Assembly: GCA_035079385.1 (NCBI GenBank)
Contig: JAVHKY010000004.1
Coordinates: 20,945,001 to 21,009,000 of the forward strand
Length of the DNA: 64,000 nucleotides
DNA from: Aspidiotus rigidus
Taxonomy: Eukaryota; Arthropoda; Insecta; Hemiptera; Diaspididae
Reading direction: 5' to 3'
In this document: one piece after another, positions 23,200-32,133 of the stretch
Layout of the letters: each line of letters starts with the position of its first letter
Numbering within the stretch: the stretch's first letter is position 1
Position numbers and translations under genes: made by a program
The notes under the pieces: model-generated
What the model saw: the letters and a program-made list of their open reading frames with translations, nothing else
Told to the model about the DNA's origin: nothing
The model's database searches: none

Positions 23200-23964
23200 T
23201 TCATTTATTTATTTATTTATTATTAATTATTTTACTAGGTCAAGTGTTCGTGAGATATTATTCGTTTACCCCTTTACCTATCTTGGCGTCGTATAAGTCT
23301 TGTATGAGAAATATTTTGAGGTAATTGTGGGTGTTCTATATTTTGAGGTACCAACTTTCGTGGGGCGAACGAGCGATCTCGCTGTTGTATTGGAATGGTA
23401 TGAGAAAATTCAAGTCTTCTATGAGAAATATGAGGTAGCGCGAACTCGCTCCGCTCGTTCGCCACCTGTCTCGCTGTTGTATTGGAATGGTATGAGACAA
23501 TTCAAGTCTAGGGGACTTGGAAAAATTTCGACTATCCAGCCATATATGATAGGAAGAGGGACTTAGAAAATTTTCTAATTATCAATTATATTAATTATTT
23601 AATTATTTAAATATTTAATTAAATAATTATTTTATTATTTAATTATTTAATTATTCAATTATTTATTTATTTATTTATTTGATTATTTCATTATATTAAT
23701 TATTTAATTATTTATTTATTTAATTATTTAATTATTTATTTATTTAATTATTTAATTATTTAATTATTTAATTATTTAATTATTTAATTATTTAATTATT
23801 AATTAATTAATTAATTATTTATTATTATTACGCGGGGTGTACTCGCGAATTTCTGAATCACCCAAGGGGTAGAGATTTCTCTTGACGGGGGGGGGGGAGG
23901 GGGGTGTACTCGCGAGTTTCAAAATCGGGGTCTGGCGAGAGAAAAGACATGGAACATGTCAAAA
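22561..23964 (+). repeat. Inverted duplication, copy 1
   Basis: This block recurs in reverse orientation at 56283-57932. Shared landmarks in order are the TGGCATAGCCAAATAAAT end, TATTTTATCAGTCATC, the unit with CTAGGTCAAGTGTTCGTGAG (twice here: about 22665-22968 and 23236-23548), long TTAT/TTAA microsatellites, the GCGGGGTGTACTCGCGA stretch, and AAAAGACATGGAACATGTCA. ORFs in the unit (HTIPIQQRDR) are repeated wherever the unit occurs and show no known domain. Confidence 0.85.
22970..23234. repeat. (TTAA/TTAT)n microsatellite
   Basis: Long run of TTTAATTA and TTTA units inside inverted-duplication copy 1. A second run lies at about 23572-23830. Confidence 0.95.
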
Positions 23965-24286
23965 GATGAAGACAAAAATTGATATTTTTCATTGATAACA
24001 CCTAGAATTGAGTAAATTCAGAGAGTAGCCGATTTGAAAGAATTTCACTTCACGTAGTTACACCTATAATACTGAGGGCCTTTACCAAGAAGACTTAATG
24101 GTATACGTCCGTGTCATCATCCTCTGCTCAGACTATACAGAAGACTAGTCATTAAATCTATGGATGTCAAACACCCAACTTATCTTTCTCAACATTGCAC
24201 GTAATATTTGTATCTGTAATAACTTGAGCAACAATCCAACGGAATAGACTTCAACGAGCCTCGAAAGTACTATTTATTATACTTAC

Positions 24287-24685
24287 GTAATTCGCTGGCG
24301 CAGCTACGGCAACGTCAACCAAAAAAACAACGAGAATATACCTAAAAAAAACCATACAAGACACTAGAGCAAAAAAACTCCGATATGAGTAAGTGAATTC
24401 ACTTATAAATTTAAGAGAGAAATACGAAGCTAATAAGTGTAGATCCGTAGAAAAAACAAATGAAAGCTCAAAGCCTGTTTTCAAAATGAGTTCCACGTAT
24501 TGCGTAGCAATAGAACCAACATTTTCAGCACTCAGATAAGGATACAAATTTCTGATTAATAGCACCGGAGACAAACTGATGCAATCAATGTAGATTTCAC
24601 GATAGCAAGTAATGAAGTACAATAGATATTTCGGATAAAGAAAGACTCTTATTAGGGATAAAGGGAAAATGCGTTCCTCATACAA
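24287..24685 (-). CDS. Candidate exon of an unidentified membrane protein
   Basis: The minus frame is open for over 130 codons from ATG 24685 and ends exactly at a strong donor (GCGAATTAC then GTAAGTATAA, donor at 24286-24281). The translation has several hydrophobic runs (LYPKYLLYFITCY, FFALVSCMVFFRYILVVFLVDVAVAAP) suggesting transmembrane segments. Length and composition would suit a first exon of a multi-pass receptor such as a chemoreceptor, but no diagnostic motif is present. Further exons were not found. Calling it coding is an inference from length plus the donor. Confidence 0.35.
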
Positions 24686-24689
24686 ACAT

Positions 24690-27360
24690 GCTTATGTACA
24701 GATTGCTTGAGTAAAAATACGTAAAAATGAAATGTCTTTTTAGAGACAAAACGGTCCTGATCTTGAAAAATTGGTTTGATTGGTATCGAAAATGGAACGG
24801 ACTACTCTTCCAGAGCAATTCTCTCCGATAGGTAAATAATTCTCACTCGCAATTCTTTCCCGTTGTGGACCATCAACCTAATATCCATACAAATCGGTTC
24901 ATCCACCCTCCGAATCACAGACTTTCAGACTCTTGCACTCTTGCTGCCCCGCTCTACGACACAAAACTTTCACCCATTGATCCTCTTTTCATCTATACAA
25001 ATATTCCTCCTCAACATATTCTGCGTACGCTCTCTGATTGATAACACACCGGCAAGAACCTCAAAAAAAAAAAAAAAAAAAAAAAAAAAACAGGAAAATG
25101 AAACATTAGCTCCAGCTTTGCGGTCAAAATCAGAGAGGGCAGGGACTAAAACACTTTGGTTCTGATAAAATTGACCAAGACTCTGCCCTCGGTTCATCTC
25201 AAAGAGGGCCAATACATTTTTTGAGCAACCTTCAGTCGGTAATTTCTGAATCTAGCAAATAGCCATTTGATGTAGGCAGCGCTAGTATCGTGTAGGTTTA
25301 TTCTACAAAAACGTATATATTTTTTTCAAACTCCATTATATTTTTGTTTTCTTTTTTTATTTTTGAGATATTATGTTTTTTGAGTAAGAAATACACGATA
25401 AATTTAAAATGGAAAAAGTCATTTTTTTTGCGAGAAAAAGAAATCACAGTATAAGAGCGGTACAAAACTCAAAGCGGTTACAGCGTAGGAAAAAAAATGA
25501 GTAAGTACCAATTAGAAAACATAATGATAATTCATTAAAATGAACAAGTTTACCAATAAAACATAGAATATAAAATACCTTGAATTAAGCGTATAAACTA
25601 TGGTAAAAATTGAACTCACTTAAAAGTTAGATTTAAATGAATAACAAAGAATCAAGAAATGAAATTTTAGAGGAACTTTCAATGACTTGGAAGTTAAAAT
25701 AAAAGTGAAGAAACTTTTTGAGATCAAGTATGAGTAGGTACTGAAGGGTTACAATTAAGGAGAAAAACTGGTGAAAATTGAATTCAAAATGTTCACAATA
25801 GAGGGGACAATAACAAAGTAAAACAAGAATAAGTAATTAAAAAGATATACTTTGAACACTTGAAATTAAAATAAGTAGAGTAAGAAGATTAAATTGTAAC
25901 ATCGGTACTCAAGTTAACACAATTATGAGTCTTGGCCAGATGGCGAAATTTATAGAAGGATTTCAATTACTCGGCACTATACAGCCCGATTAAGATCCTC
26001 AAAATTTAAAACTTATAAAAAAATGGCAGAAAAATAAATACAAAAATACCCAACGTATAAAAAATTGTTTTGAGAAAAGAGAGAAAAATTTGGTTGACTA
26101 ATCAACGTATTACTTTTAGAATAAAAAAAGAAGATGATTTTTCAGAATGTATTATGAAATGGGTTGGTAAAGCAAAGACAAACTGAACCAGCAACAGTTA
26201 ATTCTTTGTTGAGATCATTCTTAGGCTACTCAAGGGGATAGCCAGAATTTGATGGAAAATTTAGAGATAAGCAGATACTTTGTGATTGTACAAGTGGAAT
26301 GTAGAAAGAATCACCATACTTATTAATAACTGTCGTTTTTAAAAATTTAAATATAAAACTTTACTATAAATTACTATTAGGAATATTTTTGATGTTGAGA
26401 TCTAAAATTGCTAAATCAATAAAAAAATTGATTATACAAACTTTGTTCAAATTCATATTCATTTTGAGTAGTCTACCATAGGTCTAAAGTCAATTTTTCT
26501 CGCGAGTAACTTTGGGACAACTACGCTTGTGCATCGTCAGGGTTTTCATCGCTGTGGAATTCAAAACAGTGAAATTATTATTGTAGTACTGACAACTGGT
26601 AAATTCAAAGTTTTCAAATCCATACATCAAAATATCGGCTTTTCATTGAGTTTCCGATTGTCGTACCTAATTGTAAAATCTAAGCCACATTTGAACCGGA
26701 CATCCGTCAGGATCGCTAGCAATGTGTGTGATTTGTTCAACAAACCGTGTGTTTGGCGACACTAAATTTCCTCTAAATTATTTGAAATAGACCTTTGTGG
26801 CAATTTACCCTCCCTCCTCCAGTCCTTCCTCTATGACAGATCCATAACACTTCGAGAATTCATGACCACTATTAAAACAAAAAAGTGTACTTTTAAATGA
26901 GTAAGTACACTTCTTTGTTTCGATATGTACAATCATAAAATTCAGAAACGCATTAATTCTATCATAACCACTACTCTTCCCTCCACTAAATTAAAGAGGG
27001 TATTCCCCAGGGAGAGGTTTGGAGAGTTCCTCTCTTCCTAAGTGCCATAAATTATTTAATAAGTGGCGTTCTCTTTTCCTTTCCAAGCAACTTTTTGCAC
27101 ATAACTTTACTATTTTCTCGCTTTTAAAAATACCAAAAGTGCAGCACGTCTTCTCCAATTATGCATTGATAAGGTCTTGTCTTGGGCTTGTACATCTCAT
27201 TTTTAAAAATTTGGTCAAGCAATTAAGAAGTGAGGAACTTTTAAAAATCATTCCTGTGTTGTTTGCATGGGACTTATACCAGCGTCACTTTCGAGTGTAC
27301 AGTAAAAAGTGGCGCGTTCTGTAGCAGAGATCTTATAGGCAAATACTGTAGTGAGATTGT
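24690..27360. other. Gene-free interval downstream of the RING gene
   Basis: It contains a poly(A) run at 25063-25091 and otherwise AT-rich sequence with short ORFs. The 3' UTR of the RING gene should lie in the last part. A small perfect-stem hairpin sits at about 26876-26921. Confidence 0.5.
26876..26921. repeat. Short inverted repeat
   Basis: AAACAA.AAAAGTGTACTT and AAGTACACTTCTTTGTTT form a stem around a small AT-rich loop. It is either a small MITE remnant or a chance hairpin. Confidence 0.45.
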
Positions 27361-27368
27361 GATTTTTA

Positions 27369-30300
27369 TCAATACCTGGATAACTCAGCATTGGAACCAG
27401 ACAACGGTAATGAAACTGAAACTTCGGCACGGAAATCTATATAAAATCAATGAGTTGTCATTCTTAAAACGAATTTTTATTTTTATATGCATACCTAGGT
27501 ATTCAATACAATACCCTGTTGCTCAAATGGTCCATCATTATTATATTCGTGGTCTTGTTGCTGATATTCATCACGGTGAAATAGTTCTATTTCTGCATCT
27601 AGGTCCATATTAATTGGCATTGAAGTGTCCTCTGTTCCATGTTGCTGGTTGCTGAAATTGAAATTAGGGAGAGCATTAACATTCAGTTTTATCTGTTATA
27701 CATTTGAACCCAAAAAACTTCTATCTTCTAGGTGTACCCATTATCACTTTCTGAGAATGTGAGGTTACCAGTATTGGTGGTAAGTTATTAAGAGAAAAAA
27801 AAATAATAAAAATAGGTACTCAATATAAGTAAAGCAAGATTCTGATTTTTATCAATAAACATACTTGGATGACTCAACATCAGATCCTGATAGCGGTATT
27901 GAAACTGAAACTTCGGCATGGAAACCTATATTTAAAATCAATGAGTTGTCATTATATTTAACTAATTTATTATTATATATTTATTATGCGTATTTTAATA
28001 CAGTAGGTACCCTGTTGCTCAAACGGTCCATTATAATTACGTTGGTGGTCTTGCTGCTGATATTCATCACGGTGAAATAGTTCTATTTCTACGTGTAGGT
28101 TCATATCAGCCTGCGTTGGAGTGTTCTCTGTTCCATATTGCAGGTCGCTGAAATTGAAATCGAAGACAGCATTATCTTTTTATTCATGTATGAGTGGTAT
28201 CAATGATCAAAGTTCTATTTAGGCTAAGAAGCACATTTTGGAGCTCAAAATATTTCTAGAATTTCTTATCCATTATCAATTATGCAATATTAAGCAAGAT
28301 TGTGAATTTTATCAATAAACTTACCTGGATGACTCAGCATCAGATCCAGATAGTGGCAATGAAATTGAAACTTCAACATGAGAACCTGGTAGAAAAGCAA
28401 TGAGTTTTTTTTTTTTGAAACAAATCACTATTTAATATCCTATTGCCCAATAATGGTTCATCATAAGTTAGTTACTTTCATGATCTTGCGGTTGAGATTC
28501 GTTATGGTCAACTACTTCCTCCACCACATTATGCTGCATTGAAGTGTTCTCTGCTCCACGTTGCTGGTTCCTGAAATTAAAATCAAAGAGACTATCAGCT
28601 TATGTTTATATATGACTGAGTATACAAAGTTTAGTATTAAGTTGAGCCGAAAATCTTGGATACAAAACAAATTTTATCAACTAGGCCTATATGCAGTAGG
28701 GGCCTAATTAATACTAGGAATAATAGAATTTTTGCTCTTTAATCGTCAATAGTTCATGAAAAAATTGAAGGTCTTTCCGACAAAAGGGCGTCTGTCCCAT
28801 AAGAAGTACATTGAGCGGATGCCCTTTTAACAAAAAGGTCCACAATCATCACCTATTCCAAGTTAAATTCAAAATTTTACAAAGTTTCAAAGTTTAAGAT
28901 TATATCTGACAATTAATATGTTTTTGAAGTTCTCCAAATTGTAATTTTTTTCATATTCACAGTCTTGTTTTGATTGGTAGAAGGTTCCAATACAGTGTTA
29001 TCAAAAAAATTGAGCAGTCAATAAATTAATCAGTAAAAACCTGTCCAGGAATGTATTTCAGTGTTACCAGATGATGGGCGCGACTGTAAAAAATCATAAA
29101 AAAGTGGTGCTACTGCTATGCTAAGGCGTTATTTATGATGTAGGTATGATGGACCGCCATCTTGATTGCAGAAAATGTAAACACAGGAATAGCGTCCATA
29201 AGAGCCAATGTTTAATTTAAATAAATTCGTGATTTCCAACAAAGGATAACTCGAGATCGGCTCGATAGATATTTTTGATATTACCTTCATTGAGAAGGAA
29301 ATTTTATGGACAACAAATCATCTTCTTTTCGATTTTTCGCTGGAAGCATTTTTTTTCGGTGTTGACCAATATTAATAATTGAAACACATTCTGCAATCAA
29401 GATGGCGGTCCATTATACTTACATCATATAGCGCCTTAGATACAAGAGGATGTGCGAAGTACTAATTGAAAGTCTCCTCGTGCCTTATCAATTCGTTTTG
29501 TTCGCCATATGCCATACTTGGAGTAAGAGGCGAGTAAGAGTGATGCCGTGGGACTTCAAAATATTTTTGTACTTCTTGGACTTGTGAAATAGGTACTTCC
29601 AAACTCGAAAAACTTCTGGTCCTCTATTCATTATCCAAAAGGAATATGAGGTTAGTACCGGTACCAAATTATTGGGAGGAAAAAAAAAAAGAAAAAAGAA
29701 GGATTTGAACTACAATATGATAGTGATTGTGAATTAATTTCATCAATATACCTGAGTGACTCAACATCCAATCCAGGTAGCGGTAAAGGAATTGAAACTC
29801 GAACATGGTAACCTTCATAAATTCAATGAATTTTCATTTAAAAACTGATTGAAATAGGTATGAATATTCGATACCCTGTCCTAAATGGTTTATTATAATT
29901 ACGTTCATCAACTTGTGGCTCGACATATTCATCATGGTCAACCATTTCCTCATCCATTTCTGCAACTGGGCCCATCATATCATGCTGCGTTGAACAGCAC
30001 TGTGTTCCATTTTGTTCAGAGTTGCTGAAAATGAAAAGAAGGAGACCATCAACTTATATTCATATGAGTATATCAATGATCAAAGTTTTATATTTATCAC
30101 TCTTTCAAACTCAAAAAATTTCTAATCTTCTATCCATTATCACTGACTGATTTCTTGAAAGGAATGTGAGGTGAGTACCGGTAGTAAAGCGAGTTATCAA
30201 AAGGAAAAAAGTACTTATTTAATCGCAAATGTCCAGTACTAAGCAAGATTGAGAATTAAATCAATAAACTTACTTGAATGATCCTGCATCAGCATTATAT

Positions 30301-31655
30301 CCAGAGTGCGGTAACGACCTAGGCCTAAGCATTAGAATACTGGAACCCACTTGAAATCAATAAGTTTTCATTTTAGAACAAATCACTACACTCCCAAATG
30401 GCTTATCATAGCAGTGATATGGTTACTCATGGTACTGCACGTAAGTATTCAATAAATAGATAATAAAATTCAGAAATGAGCATTTCTGAATTTTATTATG
30501 TATTGGCTTATCATAATTACACTTACCGGTAGGCCTACGAGCTTCTCTCCGAACTTCATTACGAGATTGTTCAATTTCCATTCCTTCGGCTAGGTCGTCA
30601 GGATTTTCAGATTGCTGCTCGCTAGAATTGAAATCAGATAGAGACTACATAATACCTATTATTTAAGAATCAATTTGTCCGGACGGAATATAAATCATTG
30701 ATAAGAGAATATGTCCGGCACTGCCGTCCAAAATTTGAAGGAAGAGTCAAATAAATAAATAAATGATTGAATTTTTTATTTATTAATTAGAGACCCGACG
30801 TTTCGATAGTTACAACTACCTCTCATTATCAATTTTCAACGGCAGTGCCGGACATATTCTCTTATCAATGATACCTATATTATGTTCGTATTTATTGATG
30901 ATCGAAGTTGTGTAGGTATATCTCTGTACGATAAAAAAATAGGTACCTAAAACTTGAAATAGCTAAGCACGGGCCTATAGATACACATAATATACGTATA
31001 GGTGATCTTAAAGCATAAAATAATAGTGACGAGTTGTACTCGTAGAATCGTTTTGTAAACCCCGTTTTTTTCAAAAGATTCTTCAATAATCTACCTGTGA
31101 CTTTGTGAGATAGGTACCTATTTTCAGAATTGGAATCACCAGAACTACTCGCTGTGGAAGGTTCTGGGGAACCATCAGTACCATCCAGGTTTATGAAAAC
31201 TGCCTCGAAGTCATCGGGAGGCCACGGAAGAACATCTTCAGGCGGATTTTCGAGTAAATTAACGTCATAGAGAGACGCTGGAGCCCACGGAAGCACATTT
31301 ACACCGGGTGATGGAATATTTTGAGACGGAGTTTCAAGTAACCTAATTTTGTTCCCGTCCTTGATGATACATTCGACAGTTTGACGACACATAGGGCAAA
31401 CTTTTTTAACCTGCCGAGCAAAATCTTCAATTAGCTCTTCATCCATACAATTATCTGGTATCTAGGCACTTCCATTGTACCACTAAAATAAAAGATCACC
31501 TCAACCCAATCTCGTATACATGATAGGTGGAAAGGATGCCTACAAGGGTGTACCAAAACCTTACTTTCCTCCGTTAAGTCATCTAGACAAATCATACATG
31601 TTTGGTCAACATGTGAAGACATCGCTGCTTCTGCGGTATCAGAATTTCCACTCAT
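27369..31655 (-). CDS. RING-finger protein with five tandem two-exon modules (12-exon model)
   Basis: Exon 1 (31655-31500) encodes the first part of a RING domain: TCMICLDDL...PCRHPFHLSCIRDWVE. An 89-nt GT-AG intron of phase 0 follows. Exon 2 (31410-31118) completes the domain with VKKVCPMCRQTV, giving C-x2-C, C-x-H-x2-H-x2-C and C-x2-C. RING proteins of this type are usually E3 ubiquitin ligases. Exon 2 continues with two PW..P motifs (VLPWAPASL, VLPWPPDDF) and an acidic Ser-rich stretch. Ten short exons follow, alternating types A and B: A1 30621-30527, B1 30349-30274, A2 30024-29903, B2 29812-29752, A3 28570-28476, B3 28385-28325, A4 28147-28041, B4 27925-27865, A5 27651-27515, B5 27436-27376. 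Every A starts in phase 2 and ends in phase 1; every B does the reverse, so whole A-B pairs can be added without frameshift. All inferred junction codons are open, giving about 443 residues if B5 reads on to TGA at 27371-27369. Exon 2's donor (GTACCT) is weak but is the only one that keeps frame. Start ATG 31655 is preferred over the in-frame ATG at 31712 because it directly precedes the domain. Confidence 0.75.
27376..30621 (-). repeat. Tandem array of five A-B exon pairs
   Basis: The A exons share Q..GTE.TS.Q, an acidic middle, and HRDEYQQQDH-like ends (clearest in A4 and A5). B exons are 61 nt, except B1 at 76 nt, and read F.AEVSVS.PLSGSD.ESS. The pairs A3-B3, A4-B4 and A5-B5 are closest to each other; A1-B1 is most diverged. 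Intronic sequence just after the A exons (GTAATTATAATGGACCATTT and variants) and after the B exons (GTA.GTTTATTGATAAAAT) is also conserved, so the duplication unit included introns. In A5 the GTAATT donor is mutated and the model uses a donor 36 nt further on, lengthening the exon in frame. Confidence 0.8.
29121..29438. mobile_element. MITE with ~52-bp terminal inverted repeats, in the B2-A3 intron
   Basis: CTAAGGCGTTATTTATGATG at the left end and the complement CATCATATAGCGCCTTAG at the right end continue inward through TGGACCGCCATCTTGATTGC in both arms with few mismatches. The interior matches the arm of the foldback element at 218-590. The flanking sequence on the left (GTTACCAGATGATGGGCGCG) has a relative at 45.77 kb, so the MITE inserted into or beside an older repeat. 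Confidence 0.75.
30694..30872. mobile_element. 179-bp MITE with perfect 34-bp terminal inverted repeats
   Basis: The ends ATCATTGATAAGAGAATATG...CACTGCCGT (30694-30727) and its exact complement (30839-30872) flank a centre with an AAATAAAT run and, on the minus strand, GAGAGGTAGTTGTAACTATC followed by GAAACGTCGGG. It sits in the intron between RING exon 2 and exon A1. Perfect termini suggest recent activity. Confidence 0.85.
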
Positions 31656-32133
31656 CTCGAACCTCAATAGTCGAAAAATACAATTAAAAAAGACAGTAAG
31701 TACGATGGTCACGCAGCTCGAGATACGTCAGCGTTCAATTCACATTGATAACGTGTGATTTGATATTATTTATCTCTGCTGACGACAGACACCTATGAAA
31801 GCTTCGACCTGCGAAGCTCACAGATAGATTCTTACTTCAAATTACATCACACGTAAAAGCGTTACCTACTCATTCAGGCCCAGTATTCATATTGACTACA
31901 TTTTACTCTACCACAACAGTTGTTTCGTGTACTCGTTCGTACGCGCACGTCGAATGGGTCGAATGTTGTCTCGTCAAGAATTACCGCTTTCTGCTTGTGT
32001 GCGCGTCGTGACTATTTTTGTACGTTTTTTCGTTCCGATGAATAACTAGTGTTCCTCTCGAATAAAACAACAGTGTTTCAGTGAATTTTTTTTAAAAAAA
32101 AGTGTACACCGTTTCTTCTCCCACAAAGGCAAA
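31656..32133. promoter_or_regulatory. Divergent intergenic promoter region between the RING and calpain genes
   Basis: Fewer than 480 bases separate the two opposed start codons, so both promoters and 5' UTRs must share this stretch unless upstream exons exist. No clear TATA box at a convincing distance was identified. The calpain leader just before the ATG is AT-rich. Confidence 0.5.

Noticed and set aside
22698..23566. ORFs reading HTIPIQQRDR and WVFYILRYQLSVGRTSD
   Set aside because: They recur on both strands wherever the inverted-duplication unit occurs, contain no domain, and reflect the repeat rather than a gene.
27263..27613. 116-codon plus-strand ORF
   Set aside because: It is antisense to RING-gene exons A5 and B5, whose minus-strand frame, splice sites and repeated structure are better supported.
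29880..30024. Frameshift in RING module A2
   Set aside because: It appears only if the later donor (ACAGG then GTATCG) is used. The donor GTAATT at the position homologous to the other modules restores the frame.
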